62,199 nt of DNA. Source: Bacillota bacterium (GTDB lineage: Bacteria; Bacillota_I; Bacilli_A; Erysipelotrichales; Erysipelotrichaceae). Location: the NCBI GenBank assembly GCA_023388995.1, contig JAEWFD010000019.1:1-62199 (forward strand), given 5' to 3'. The notes beneath the pieces were generated by a model. That model worked only from the letters and a program-made list of their open reading frames with translations, ran no database searches and was not told the DNA's origin. The translations under genes were made by a program, and so were the position numbers. How positions within the stretch are numbered: the first letter of the stretch is position 1; each line of letters starts with the position of its first letter. This document shows, one piece after another, positions 1 through 9,397 of the stretch.

Positions 1-5
1 GGTGT

Positions 6-13
6 CCTCCTTT
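6..13 (-). promoter_or_regulatory. Shine-Dalgarno of a reverse-strand gene starting left of the window
   Basis: Read on the minus strand, positions 13 to 6 give AAAGGAGG followed by ACACC up to the window edge, which is the spacing expected just before a start codon. A gene transcribed leftwards therefore probably begins at or just outside position 1, divergent from hsdM. The product cannot be known from this window. Confidence 0.6.
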
Positions 14-446
14 AGAGTTTTTAGACTGGACTCGATAAAGTCTAATAGTTCTAATATCTCTAATTAAGGTTATTATTGCATGATGAAAGCAGATTTTAAA
101 TCCACCATCTTATTTGGCGCTTACGATTAATCGAGTCTAATTTTTTCGCAGTATCTAAAAATCATGATATCTTTCTTACATTGTAAGAATCAAGCAAAGA
201 CAGTTAAGGTTCCGATTACTACATATTAGTATTTTGAGAAACCTAACATTACAATCAGTTCTGATTTCCTTCAGTTTACCATGTGTGATGAATATTTGAT
301 AGTAGATTTAAGTATTTAGTAATTTCATTCGCATATATCTTGTGGTTGGCATTATTTTACATTTTAACGCAATTTTCCCTATGATAAACACGCATTTTAT
401 GATAGAATCCAATTAGTACTATAACATCACAATGGAGGGGAAAATT
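14..446. other. Intergenic region upstream of hsdM
   Basis: No convincing coding frame is seen on either strand. The stretch is AT-rich. An octamer GACTCGAT at 29-36 recurs inverted as ATCGAGTC at 130-137. TGATAGAAT near 400-408 resembles an extended -10 for the hsdM operon, but no good -35 sits in front of it. The region presumably carries divergent promoters for hsdM and the gene off the left edge. Confidence 0.4.
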
Positions 447-1925
447 ATGGCAGTAAATTTAGACTTTGAAAACGATTTATGGTTAATGGCAGATAAGTTG
501 AGAGGAAATATTCAGCCATCTGATTACAAGGATGTAATTTTAGGCCTTATCTTCTTGAAGTATATCTCCGATAGTTTCGAGGAGAAATACAATCAACTTG
601 TCAACGAGGGCGATGGCTTTGAAGAAGATAGAGATGCTTATGTGGAAGAAAATGTGTTCTTCGTTCCACCAAGTGCAAGATGGGATTTTATCAAAAAAAG
701 TGCCAAACTAAGCACAATTGGACAGATTATTGATGAGTCAATGATTGCCATCGAAAGAGAAAACAAAAACCTCAAAGGAGTTCTTCCAAAGAACTATGCC
801 AGACCAGAACTCGATAAAGTAAAACTAGGAGAACTAATTGATCTTTTCTCATTCAATTTAGGTAGTAAAGAAGCAAGAGCACAAGATATCTTGGGACGAG
901 TCTATGAATATTTTTTAGGAAAATTTGGTTCTAGTGAAGGGGAATTCTATACACCACCTTCAATCGTTAAGTTGCTTGTTGGCATGATAGAACCTTTTGA
1001 AGGCCGAGTGTATGATCCATGTTGTGGTTCTGGAGGAATGTTTGTTCAATCGGCAAAGTTCGTTGAAGAGCATCAAGGAAGAAAAGACAATATCCATATC
1101 TATGGTCAAGAGTATACAGCAACAACTTGGCGCCTATGTAAAATGAATCTGGCCATTCGTGGTATTGATGGTAATCTCGGTGAAAGAGATGCTGATACTT
1201 TTGGTAATGATTTACATAAGAATTTGAGAGCAGATTATATATTGGCTAACCCACCTTTCAATGTTAGTGACTATACATTAATACAAGATGATGCTAGATG
1301 GAAATATGGTATTCCACCTCAAAATAATGCCAACTATGCTTGGATTGAGCATATGATTAGTAAGTTATCTCCTAGAGGGATAGCTGGTTTTGTGTTGGCC
1401 AATGGTTCTATGAGTACTTCTACAAAAGCAGAAGCAGAAATCAGAAAGAATATCATTGAAGCAGGACTTGTAGATTGTATTGTTACTATGCCATCCAACC
1501 TATTTTATAATGTTACTATTCCTGTTTGCTTGTGGTTTATCTCGAAGAATAAAGAGATTAGAAAAGACAAAATCTTATTCATTGACGCTCGTAAGATGGG
1601 TACCATGGTTACTCGTAAACATAGAGAATTATCAGATGATGAAATGAAGCAAATCTATGATACCTATCACAATTGGCGAGATGAGAAGGAATATGAAGAT
1701 ATTCAAGGTTTCTGTAAATCAGCAAGCCTTGATGAAGTAAGAGGTCATGAATACATTTTAACTCCAGGTAGATATGTAGGTATAGAGGAAGTTGAAGATG
1801 ATGGTGAGCCATTTGACGATAAAATGGCAAGGTTGACTGGTGAGTTGGCTGAAATGTTTGTTAAATCTCATGAATTGGAAACAGAAATTAAACAACGGTT
1901 GGAGACAATTGGATATGAACTCTAA
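447..1925 (+). CDS. hsdM: Type I restriction-modification DNA methyltransferase subunit
   Basis: Modification subunit that transfers a methyl group from SAM to adenine N6 at the site chosen by HsdS; M2S is the methylase and R2M2S the restriction enzyme. The 492-residue product has an HsdM N-terminal helical region (about 10-140), SAM-binding motif I DPCCGSGG (190-197) and catalytic NPPF (268-271), the standard N6-adenine signature. An in-frame ATG at 432 overlaps the Shine-Dalgarno GGAGGGG (434-440), so ATG 447 is preferred. It opens a tightly packed run; the next gene overlaps its end by 11 bases. Codon use is AT-rich like the rest of the island. Confidence 0.96.
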   Translation: MAVNLDFENDLWLMADKLRGNIQPSDYKDVILGLIFLKYISDSFEEKYNQLVNEGDGFEEDRDAYVEENVFFVPPSARWDFIKKSAKLSTIGQIIDESMIAIERENKNLKGVLPKNYARPELDKVKLGELIDLFSFNLGSKEARAQDILGRVYEYFLGKFGSSEGEFYTPPSIVKLLVGMIEPFEGRVYDPCCGSGGMFVQSAKFVEEHQGRKDNIHIYGQEYTATTWRLCKMNLAIRGIDGNLGERDADTFGNDLHKNLRADYILANPPFNVSDYTLIQDDARWKYGIPPQNNANYAWIEHMISKLSPRGIAGFVLANGSMSTSTKAEAEIRKNIIEAGLVDCIVTMPSNLFYNVTIPVCLWFISKNKEIRKDKILFIDARKMGTMVTRKHRELSDDEMKQIYDTYHNWRDEKEYEDIQGFCKSASLDEVRGHEYILTPGRYVGIEEVEDDGEPFDDKMARLTGELAEMFVKSHELETEIKQRLETIGYEL

Positions 1926-3207
1926 AGAATGGAATATGGACAGTATTGAAAATCTAACAAAACGGGTAAAAGTCGGTTTTGTAGGTTCTTGTGAAAAATT
2001 CTATTGCAATAAATCAGAGGGCATTCCAATGATTAGAACCACTAATTTAAAAGATAATGGTATAGATTTCTCAGAATTAAAATATGTTACCAAAGAGTTT
2101 CATATGAAAAATAAAAAATCGCAATTAAATCAGAATGATATTTTAGTTGCGCGTCATGGTGATAATGGAAAAGCTTGCTTATTTGATAAAAACATTGAAG
2201 CTAATTGCTTAAATGTAATAATTGTGGAACCAGATGAAACGAAATTACTGCCAAAATTTCTAAAATATTTGTTTGATTCACCTATAGTAAAGAATCAAGT
2301 TTCTGAAGCAATTGTTGGTTCTGTCCAAAATGTTGTGAACACAAAAACAATTGCAAAAATTGTTGTACCATCACCTTTACTTTCGGAGCAAAAAGCCATA
2401 GCTGACACACTTTCCTGCCTTGACAATAAAATCGAACTCAACAATCGCATTAACAAAAATCTTGAAGAAATGGCACAAGCAATCTTCAAAAGTTGGTTTG
2501 TTGATTTTGAACCATTCCAAGATGGTGAGTTTGAGGATAGCGAATTAGGGGTGATTCCTAAGGGATGGAGAGTAGGAACAATTGGAGACTTAGTTTCAGA
2601 TACAGTTGGTGGAGATTGGGGTAAGGAATCTATCGAAGGCAACTATACTGAAAAGGTTACTTGTATTCGTGGAGCTGATATACCTGAAATTTCCATTGGG
2701 AAAAGGGGTAAACCTGCGACAAGATATATCCTAAAGAAAAATTTAGATAAAAAGAACCTAACTGAGGGTCAAATTATTATTGAAATATCTGGAGGCAGTC
2801 CCACACAATCAACAGGAAGGACAGCCTTGATAACAAGTGGATTGATCGCTAATTCTGATAGTCCTTTAATATGTACGAACTTTTGTAGGGCTTTAACAAT
2901 TAAAGGAGTGCATCACTCATCTTTTGTATATTCTTTATTACAATATTTATATAGTAAAGATTTATTTTTCTTATTTGAGAATGGAACGACAGGTATAAAA
3001 AATTTAGACACTAATAATTTGTTTAGCAAACATTCAATTGTTATACCTAATCTTGAGACAGTAATTAGTTTCGATAATTTATTCAAGAAATTTATCAACA
3101 TAATTTATGAAAATGGCTCTCAATCTGAACAACTATCATATATCAGAGATTCTTTATTACCAAAACTTATGTCAGGTGAAATACGTGTTCAGGTTGGGGA
3201 GGAATAG
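1915..3207 (+). CDS. hsdS: Type I restriction-modification specificity subunit
   Basis: DNA-recognition subunit of the type I complex. The 430-residue product has the usual two-half layout: target-recognition domain 1, a central conserved helical spacer (with LDNKIELNNRINKNLEEMAQ then FKSWFVDFEPF), target-recognition domain 2 starting after VIPKGW, and a C-terminal helix ending LLPKLMSGEIRV. An open frame extends upstream to 1840, but that part is out-of-frame hsdM sequence. ATG 1915 has GGAG at 1901-1904 and overlaps the hsdM stop, as is common for hsdM-hsdS coupling. The recognition sequence cannot be predicted from the protein alone. Confidence 0.95.
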   Translation: MNSKEWNMDSIENLTKRVKVGFVGSCEKFYCNKSEGIPMIRTTNLKDNGIDFSELKYVTKEFHMKNKKSQLNQNDILVARHGDNGKACLFDKNIEANCLNVIIVEPDETKLLPKFLKYLFDSPIVKNQVSEAIVGSVQNVVNTKTIAKIVVPSPLLSEQKAIADTLSCLDNKIELNNRINKNLEEMAQAIFKSWFVDFEPFQDGEFEDSELGVIPKGWRVGTIGDLVSDTVGGDWGKESIEGNYTEKVTCIRGADIPEISIGKRGKPATRYILKKNLDKKNLTEGQIIIEISGGSPTQSTGRTALITSGLIANSDSPLICTNFCRALTIKGVHHSSFVYSLLQYLYSKDLFFLFENGTTGIKNLDTNNLFSKHSIVIPNLETVISFDNLFKKFINIIYENGSQSEQLSYIRDSLLPKLMSGEIRVQVGEE

Positions 3208-3209
3208 TT

Positions 3210-3971
3210 ATGCCAAATTATAAAGCTAACATCGAATCAATTTCTAATCAACTCATTGCTATAAAAGAACGTGTTCAATATTTTATTGATGATAATCATT
3301 GGCCTGAGGTAGGAAGATATAAAGAAATTATTTTAAGTGAAGTTTTAAGAAACACACTACCTCAAAATGTTTCTATTGCAACTGGATTTGTTATGTGTAG
3401 TAATTCTCAATTAACATCTCAAATAGATATCATCGTTTATAAAAATGACTTTCCTAGCTTATTTAAATTAGGTGATTTTGTTGTGGTTTCTAGTGAAAGT
3501 GTAGTTGGGATTATTGAAGTAAAATCTAAAATAACTTGTTCCAATATTGCTGAGGCAATTGAGAAAAGCCATAATAATGGCGTTTTGATTTCAAAGGACA
3601 TATTTAATGGAATATTTGGATTTGAAACTGACTTAATATTAAGAGATAATCGTGTGAGTGAAAGCGTTAAAAATGCATTCGCTTCGAAACACGGATTCAT
3701 AAACCATATATGTTTAGAGAAAGATTATTTCATGAAGTATTGGTCGGAAGGATATCCAAATGAAGATGATAACAGACCTTGCTTTAGTACATATCATATA
3801 GAAAACTTATCTATCGGATACTTTATTTCTAATCTGATAGAAGAAGCTTTTACACAAACACATACAAGTCAAATCAATAATATTATACGAGAGAGTATAT
3901 ATCCAATTTCCGAAGGAAAAGAAACATATAGATTGAGAGATTATGATATCAAATTTGAGTTGGAGGAATAA
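3210..3971 (+). CDS. DUF6602-like protein with a PD-(D/E)XK nuclease-type core, inside the hsd operon
   Basis: The 253-residue protein resembles the DUF6602 family. The visible core is QIDIIVYKN (D73) followed by VGIIEVKSK (E103, K105), the D...ExK arrangement of PD-(D/E)XK nucleases; a conserved front part contains the GRYKEI-ILSEVLRNTLP stretch. No function is established for this family as far as I know; nuclease or DNA-binding activity is inferred from the motif. It sits 2 bases after hsdS and 2 bases before hsdR, with its own GGGGAGG site, so it is clearly co-transcribed and probably stoichiometric with the restriction subunits. Whether it modulates the hsd enzyme or is a separate defence factor is open. 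Confidence 0.75.
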   Translation: MPNYKANIESISNQLIAIKERVQYFIDDNHWPEVGRYKEIILSEVLRNTLPQNVSIATGFVMCSNSQLTSQIDIIVYKNDFPSLFKLGDFVVVSSESVVGIIEVKSKITCSNIAEAIEKSHNNGVLISKDIFNGIFGFETDLILRDNRVSESVKNAFASKHGFINHICLEKDYFMKYWSEGYPNEDDNRPCFSTYHIENLSIGYFISNLIEEAFTQTHTSQINNIIRESIYPISEGKETYRLRDYDIKFELEE

Positions 3972-3973
3972 TT

Positions 3974-6900
3974 ATGTCTAAAAACAGTTTCTATGAATCT
4001 CATCTAGAAGAAGCTACTCTTGAATGGTTTCAGGAGCTAGGTTTTGAGAATGTGTTCGGTCCAGGTATTGCAGTTGATGGTGAATATCCTGAGCGAGATA
4101 ATTATGAGGACGTTATCTTGAATGACAGATTGAGAAATGCTCTTTCAAGAACCAATCCACAGCTTACTTCTGATGCATTGGAAGATGCTTTTAGACAGAT
4201 TGTAATTCCTAAAAATACTAGTCTGATCATGAATAACAAAGCATTCCATAAGATGATTACGGATGGAATCGATGTATCAGTTAAACAACATGATGGAAGC
4301 TATCAAACAAAAACAGCCCATGTGTTCGATTTTGATAAGCCACTAAACAACGATTTTATGGTGGTTAATCAATTCACTGTCGTTGAGCATGGAGTTGAGA
4401 AGAGACCAGATGTCGTTGTTTTTGTTAACGGCATCCCTTTGGTGGTTATTGAACTAAAGAGTGCCAGTGAAGAGAATGTTGATATTTCACAGGCTTATAA
4501 TCAATTGCAAACATACAAGAGAACAGTACCATCATTATTTACTTATAACTCTTTTATGGTAATCAGTGATGGTATAAATGCACGTGCTGGCACACTGACC
4601 GCTGATGAGGATTGGTTTATGCCTTGGCGTACTATTGATGGTGACGATATAGCATCAACTTCTATTCCACAGTTAGAAGTACTAATAAAAGGAATGTTTC
4701 AAAAAGAACGCTTCCTAGACATCATTAAGAACTTCATTCTATTTCAAACTGATGATACTGACATAGTTAAAATTATTGCTGGTTATCACCAATATCATGC
4801 GGTTAATAAGGCGGTTGAAAGTTCAGTACGTGCTACTAAGGAAACTGGCGATAGACGTATTGGTGTCATTTGGCATACCCAAGGCAGCGGTAAAAGTTTA
4901 TCAATGGTCTTTTATGCAGGAAAATTAGTTGTCAATCATAATTTAGAAAACCCAACCATCGTTGTGATAACTGATAGAAATGATTTGGATGATCAATTGT
5001 ATGGGACATTCTTAAAGAGTAAAGATATTTTAAGGAATACACCTGTCCAAGCAAAGGATAGAGACGACTTAAAACAGTTACTAAATAATAGAACAAGCGG
5101 TGGAATCATCTTCACCACCATTCATAAGTTTTCTCCTGAAGATAAGAGTGATGACTCCCCTATTCTTACTGATAGGAAAAACGTAATAGTCATAGCTGAT
5201 GAAGCGCATCGCAGTCAGTATGGATTTGGAGCCGATGTAGTTACAAGTAGAGAAGAATCAGATGTGAAGTATGGTTATGCCAAATACATGCGTGATAGCC
5301 TTCCAAACGCCTCTTACATTGGTTTCACTGGAACGCCTGTAGAATTAACTGACAAAAACACACGTGCTGTTTTTGGTGACTATATCGACATTTATGATAT
5401 GGCTAGAGCAGTTGAAGATGGAACAACAGTAAAAATATTTTATGAAAGTAGAATTGCTAAAATTGAACTTCCTGAAGAACTAAAACCTATTATTGATGAC
5501 GAATATGATGAAATTACAGAATATCAGGAAACTTCTCAAAAAGAGAAGTTAAAGAGCAAATGGGCTAGACTTGAAGCAGTTGTTGGTTCACAAGAGCGTG
5601 TTAAGCAAATAGCAAAAGATATTGTTGAACACTTTGAAAAACGTGAGCAAGCGCAAGAGAATACTGGTGGTAAAGCAATGATTGTTGCTATGAGCCGAAG
5701 AATTGCAATTGATATCTATAAAGAGATTGTTTCCTTACGACCTGAATGGCATAGCGATGAATTATCAAAAGGAAAAATAAAAGTAGTCATGACCGGAAGT
5801 TCATCTGATCCAATGGAATGGCAACCTTTTATTGGAACAAAATCTAGCAGAGAAACACTATCAAAACGTATGAAAGACAAGAGTGATGAGCTTCAATTAG
5901 TAATCGTTCGTGATATGTGGCTTACTGGTTTTGATGTACCAAGTATGCATACGATGTATATTGATAAACCAATGAGCGGTCATAATCTAATGCAAGCAAT
6001 CGCCAGAGTGAATCGTGTATTCAAGGAAAAGCAAGGTGGGCTTGTAGTTGACTATATTGGAATAGCTGAAAACTTAAAAGAAGCATTAAAGCAATATACA
6101 GATAGTGACAAAGAGACCACTGGCATAGATTCAGATGTCGCAGCGATGGTGCTTCAGGAAAAACACGACTTAATTAAAGAACTATTGCATGGACATGATT
6201 ATAGTAAATTCTTTATTGGCAAGCCAAGTGATAAAATGAAAGCTATTGTTGAAACAATGGATTACATCATAGAACTTCGTGAAGAACGAAAAAACGACTA
6301 CATAAAGTTAGTTACTGAAATGGCACGTGCATATTCATTATGTGCAACAACTGAGATCGCTGAAAAGCTCAATGTTGAGGTAGGATTCCACAAGGCGGTT
6401 AAGGTTAGTCTTATAAAAATGATCAGTGACGACAACAAAAAGAAAACAACATCCCAACTTGATACCGAATTGAACCAACTGATTTCTAAGTCTATCTCGT
6501 CAAATGAAGTTGTTGATGTTCTAGCATCTGTTGGTTTATCCAAGCCAAATATTGCAATTTTATCCGATGAATTCCTCGATGAAGTAAAAGGTATGAAACA
6601 AAAAAACTTAGCTGTTGAATTGTTGAACAAACTTCTCAAGGGAAGTATTCGATCGTTTTCAAGAAAAAATCTAGTGCAATCTAAAAAGTTCTCAGAACTA
6701 TTAGATGCTGCAATTCGTAAGTACCAGAATCGCACAATCGAAACGACTCAAGTTATAATGCAACTTATAGAACTTGCCAAAGAGATAAATGAAGCAGAAA
6801 AACGTGGCGAGAACACTGGCTTAACACAAGATGAATTGGCATTCTATGATGCACTTGCAGAAAATGAATCGGCAAGAGAAGTAATGGACGATGCTGTATT

Positions 6901-7105
6901 GAAACAAATTGCGAAAGATTTAACTAGTGCAATTAAAAGTAACTTGAGTGTCGACTGGGCCATCCGTGACAGTGTGCAAGCAAGAATGAAGATGATTGTG
7001 AAACGACTGCTTAAGAAGTATGGTTATCCACCTGATAAAACACCAAAAGCTGTCGAAATCGTAATGGAACAAACAAAGTTAATGTGCATGAATGAAACCA
7101 GATAG
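3974..7105 (+). CDS. hsdR: Type I restriction endonuclease subunit
   Basis: Motor and nuclease subunit that translocates DNA using ATP and cuts away from the recognition site. In the 1043-residue protein the N-terminal nuclease domain shows D146 and E160-L-K162 (RPDVVVF then VVIELKSA). The SF2 helicase core has Walker A TQGSGKS (302-308) and DEAHR (409-413), then SAT-like GFTGTPV and motif VI-like QAIARVNRVF. The C-terminal region is helical, as expected for the part that docks on HsdM/HsdS. Length and motifs are complete, so the system looks intact. The start at 3974 follows GGAGG with normal spacing. Confidence 0.96.
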   Translation: MSKNSFYESHLEEATLEWFQELGFENVFGPGIAVDGEYPERDNYEDVILNDRLRNALSRTNPQLTSDALEDAFRQIVIPKNTSLIMNNKAFHKMITDGIDVSVKQHDGSYQTKTAHVFDFDKPLNNDFMVVNQFTVVEHGVEKRPDVVVFVNGIPLVVIELKSASEENVDISQAYNQLQTYKRTVPSLFTYNSFMVISDGINARAGTLTADEDWFMPWRTIDGDDIASTSIPQLEVLIKGMFQKERFLDIIKNFILFQTDDTDIVKIIAGYHQYHAVNKAVESSVRATKETGDRRIGVIWHTQGSGKSLSMVFYAGKLVVNHNLENPTIVVITDRNDLDDQLYGTFLKSKDILRNTPVQAKDRDDLKQLLNNRTSGGIIFTTIHKFSPEDKSDDSPILTDRKNVIVIADEAHRSQYGFGADVVTSREESDVKYGYAKYMRDSLPNASYIGFTGTPVELTDKNTRAVFGDYIDIYDMARAVEDGTTVKIFYESRIAKIELPEELKPIIDDEYDEITEYQETSQKEKLKSKWARLEAVVGSQERVKQIAKDIVEHFEKREQAQENTGGKAMIVAMSRRIAIDIYKEIVSLRPEWHSDELSKGKIKVVMTGSSSDPMEWQPFIGTKSSRETLSKRMKDKSDELQLVIVRDMWLTGFDVPSMHTMYIDKPMSGHNLMQAIARVNRVFKEKQGGLVVDYIGIAENLKEALKQYTDSDKETTGIDSDVAAMVLQEKHDLIKELLHGHDYSKFFIGKPSDKMKAIVETMDYIIELREERKNDYIKLVTEMARAYSLCATTEIAEKLNVEVGFHKAVKVSLIKMISDDNKKKTTSQLDTELNQLISKSISSNEVVDVLASVGLSKPNIAILSDEFLDEVKGMKQKNLAVELLNKLLKGSIRSFSRKNLVQSKKFSELLDAAIRKYQNRTIETTQVIMQLIELAKEINEAEKRGENTGLTQDELAFYDALAENESAREVMDDAVLKQIAKDLTSAIKSNLSVDWAIRDSVQARMKMIVKRLLKKYGYPPDKTPKAVEIVMEQTKLMCMNETR

Positions 7106-7119
7106 AAAAGGAAAAAAAT

Positions 7120-7911
7120 ATGAAATACTCAGTCTTTTACAAAAATATACTAGATCATTTATCCGAATTCAAAACAAAGAATTTTCCAGAAATACCAAAT
7201 GGTACATTTAGAGGCAATACATATAGCCATATTTTTGATGAGACTTATAGAGATGCAAATTTACTTTGTTCAAATAGCAAACCAGACATAAAATATCATG
7301 ATTGTTCTCATCATCTTAACTCATCACAAATAATGTGTATCAATTTTTTCTCTCCATTTATTAGTAACGAACCGATATTTTTGGATCTTTTAAATCAATA
7401 CATTGATTTACCTAAAGATTGTAGCATTACAAAAGCCGAATTCGAATATACTCCGTTTGGAACAAATAATACAAATTTTGATTTTTATATTGAACTTTCG
7501 ACAGGAGAAAGAAGCTATCTTGAGATTAAGTATACTGAACCAAACTTCGGTAAAACAAGTTATGACAAAAATAATCCAAATAAATACGAAGATAAGTGGA
7601 AGAACTTTTACGCAAGACAATTAGAAAAAAGTTTGTATTTGAAAAATATCTCTCAAGAAGATTTTTACAACGACTATCAGATTAATAGAAATATTGCATA
7701 CATTCAAAACGAGAAAGACTATGTTATTTTCCTGTATCCTTTTGATCATCAGAATTTGCATTCAGAACTAGCCACGTTCGATTATAAAAATGTTCTAAAG
7801 ATTAATTGGCATGAAATCACTAATAACGCTTTAGCTTTAACTATGGGCACAGACTTGCACAATCATTTCATAAAATTTAAAGAAAAATATTTGGATTATA
7901 GCAAAAGCTAA
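7120..7911 (+). CDS. PGN_0703-like putative restriction endonuclease
   Basis: The 263-residue protein resembles the PGN_0703 family of putative restriction endonucleases, recognised here by HLNSSQIMCINFF (65-77) and a PD-(D/E)XK-like core with D121 (TNFDFYIEL) and E135-I-K137 (YLEIKYTE). Family members are predicted, not well-characterised, nucleases. It starts 14 bases after hsdR behind AAAAGGAAAAA and probably shares its transcript. No cognate methylase lies beside it other than HsdM, so it may depend on the type I modification or act on its own. Recognition is by motif memory, not a search. Confidence 0.65.
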   Translation: MKYSVFYKNILDHLSEFKTKNFPEIPNGTFRGNTYSHIFDETYRDANLLCSNSKPDIKYHDCSHHLNSSQIMCINFFSPFISNEPIFLDLLNQYIDLPKDCSITKAEFEYTPFGTNNTNFDFYIELSTGERSYLEIKYTEPNFGKTSYDKNNPNKYEDKWKNFYARQLEKSLYLKNISQEDFYNDYQINRNIAYIQNEKDYVIFLYPFDHQNLHSELATFDYKNVLKINWHEITNNALALTMGTDLHNHFIKFKEKYLDYSKS

Positions 7912-7972
7912 TTAAATATCAACGTAGCCTATTAGGTCGATGTAACTACATGAAAAAAATGAAGGAAAGAAA

Positions 7973-8368
7973 ATGAATATTATGTTAGTAATTTTTAGCT
8001 CAATTATATCTGGTTTGTTAGGTGTCTTTGTTTCGAACTATTATCAAAAACAATATGAAAGAAAAAGAGACAAGGTAAAACTAATTGAGGATTTACTTGG
8101 TAATAGAAACGATTTAACTTCGTTAGAATTTTCTTTAGCACTCAATAAGATATTCATTGTATTTTTTGATAGTCAATCGGTTATGAATTCACTAAAAAAT
8201 TTCCATGAATGTACATTGAGTAGTAATCAAAGTGAGCAATTAGCGAATGAAAAATTGTTACAATTATTTAAGGCATTAACCGATGATGTAGGAATTAGAA
8301 CTAAGTTTACGGATAATTTTTACTTGCAACCTTTTAACGTCGCAAGGCAAAATCACATAAAAGGATAA
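7973..8368 (+). CDS. Small membrane-anchored DUF6680-like protein
   Basis: The 131-residue protein has one N-terminal transmembrane helix (about 3-22, IMLVIFSSIISGLLGVF), then a charged cytoplasmic stretch (YERKRDKVK) and a helical region with LEFSLALNKIFIVFFDSQSV, similar to the DUF6680 family. The function is unknown. It follows the PGN_0703-like gene after 61 bases, with GAAGGAAAG before the ATG, and lies 11 bases before the GIY-YIG-like gene. The location behind restriction genes suggests a defence or accessory role, but nothing in the protein shows one. Confidence 0.6.
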   Translation: MNIMLVIFSSIISGLLGVFVSNYYQKQYERKRDKVKLIEDLLGNRNDLTSLEFSLALNKIFIVFFDSQSVMNSLKNFHECTLSSNQSEQLANEKLLQLFKALTDDVGIRTKFTDNFYLQPFNVARQNHIKG

Positions 8369-8379
8369 GGAGAAACATT

Positions 8380-8904
8380 ATGGCTGGGAATGATATTTTT
8401 AGTTTATTGTTTGGTGCTGCGAAAGTGATTGCTAAAACTAAAATAAAGCAAGAAACTGGAATTGATTTAGATTCTATTTCTTCTAGTAAACCAACTACTG
8501 AAAAAGTTGACGGACGAGGTAGATATGAGAATGTAGGTGGAGGTAAGACTCTTGGGGAGCTTACAAAAGAAGATAGAGCAAAGTATAATAATGAGTGTGG
8601 CGTATATAGGATGATGGATAAAACAACTGGTGAAACGGTTTATGTTGGTAGAGCAGTTGAACACAATAATGGTGGTTTTAGGAAAAGGGTCGCTGATTAT
8701 ACAAGAGAAAGTGATACCGGTAGAAAGCACAAGTCTGGTCAGTATATTTATGAACATAAGGACAATCTCATGGTTCAATTCAAGTCGACAGGTACTGGAA
8801 AAGAAGGTGCGGATAAAGCGAAACAATTGGAGAAACAAACGATTGAAAATGAGTTGAAAAAAGGTGCTAAATTAATAAATGTTCAACATAACCGAGAAAA
8901 ATAG
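8380..8904 (+). CDS. GIY-YIG-like nuclease domain protein
   Basis: The 174-residue product has a C-terminal domain resembling GIY-YIG nucleases: GVY (74-76), YVGR (88-91), arginines at 101 and 103 in FRKRV, glutamates in LEKQTIENE (151, 156) and a late asparagine in LINVQHN. The first ~60 residues lack a recognisable domain and include a glycine-rich linker. The family cuts DNA with a single divalent metal; activity here is an inference from the motifs. It closes the co-directional restriction run, with AAGGAG before the ATG. It could instead be a DNA-processing factor or the catalytic part of a toxin. Confidence 0.65.
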   Translation: MAGNDIFSLLFGAAKVIAKTKIKQETGIDLDSISSSKPTTEKVDGRGRYENVGGGKTLGELTKEDRAKYNNECGVYRMMDKTTGETVYVGRAVEHNNGGFRKRVADYTRESDTGRKHKSGQYIYEHKDNLMVQFKSTGTGKEGADKAKQLEKQTIENELKKGAKLINVQHNREK

Positions 8905-8925
8905 ATTTTTTCGTGGTTTGCTTTT
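8890..8925 (+). terminator. Probable terminator at the end of the restriction operon
   Basis: AACC...GAAAAAT (8890-8901) can pair with ATTTTTTC...GGTT (8905-8918), and a T-rich stretch follows. The hairpin overlaps the stop codon of the GIY-YIG-like gene. The long A/T stem makes it weaker than the backbone terminators. Confidence 0.45.
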
Positions 8926-8999
8926 TATATGTAACTGTTATTAGGATTTTCTTATTTCTCAGAGTATAACTGAATGAGAAGCCAAAAAGGAGATAACTA

Positions 9000-9397
9000 C
9001 TGAATAGAACTAGTTTTAATGATAGTTTAGCAAGCCATAAAAGGCTGATTGAATTGATACTTATGTACAAAGACGAAAATGGTATCTCTTATGTCACCTT
9101 TCCTAAGATAGTAAAGAAAATGGGAAAATCAAAGGTATTGCTCACTCAGTATGTCAATCGATGAATCTACTAGATACATGCATAGAGAAACTCAGACGTG
9201 GAATCTATAGGGTACACTATAGCGATATGGAGCTCCGTGGCACGTTCAAAGCAGTTAGTGTGCCATACTTTAGTTGTTTGGAGAATGAACAAGCCACACT
9301 GCGCAAAATGAGTGAAGCAGAGTAGATTGAATACCTCGATGTCCCTTTCAAGATTTATAAGATGGCTGAAGATTATCTTAGTCCATCCCAGAAATGA
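9000..9397 (+). pseudogene. Decayed gene, possibly a winged-helix/DNA-binding type protein
   Basis: A good Shine-Dalgarno (AAGGAG, 8987-8992) precedes a frame that starts with CTG at 9000 (NRTSFNDSLASHKRLIELIL...) and runs to TGA at 9162. The reading continues in another frame from 9161 (NLLDTCIEKLRRGIYRVHY...) to TAG at 9323, and the same frame goes on with IEYLDVPFKIYKMAEDYLSP to TGA at 9395. The pieces read as one protein of about 130 residues broken by one frameshift and one nonsense codon. The helical, basic N-terminal part suggests a DNA-binding regulator, but I cannot name the family. Confidence 0.5.

Noticed and set aside
29..137. Inverted octamer GACTCGAT/ATCGAGTC as an attachment site
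   Set aside because: Too short, with about 90 bases between, and no integrase or matching copy at the other edge of the island.
1840..1914. Upstream extension of hsdS
   Set aside because: It is hsdM sequence in another frame; ATG 1915 has a ribosome-binding site and the usual overlap with the hsdM stop.
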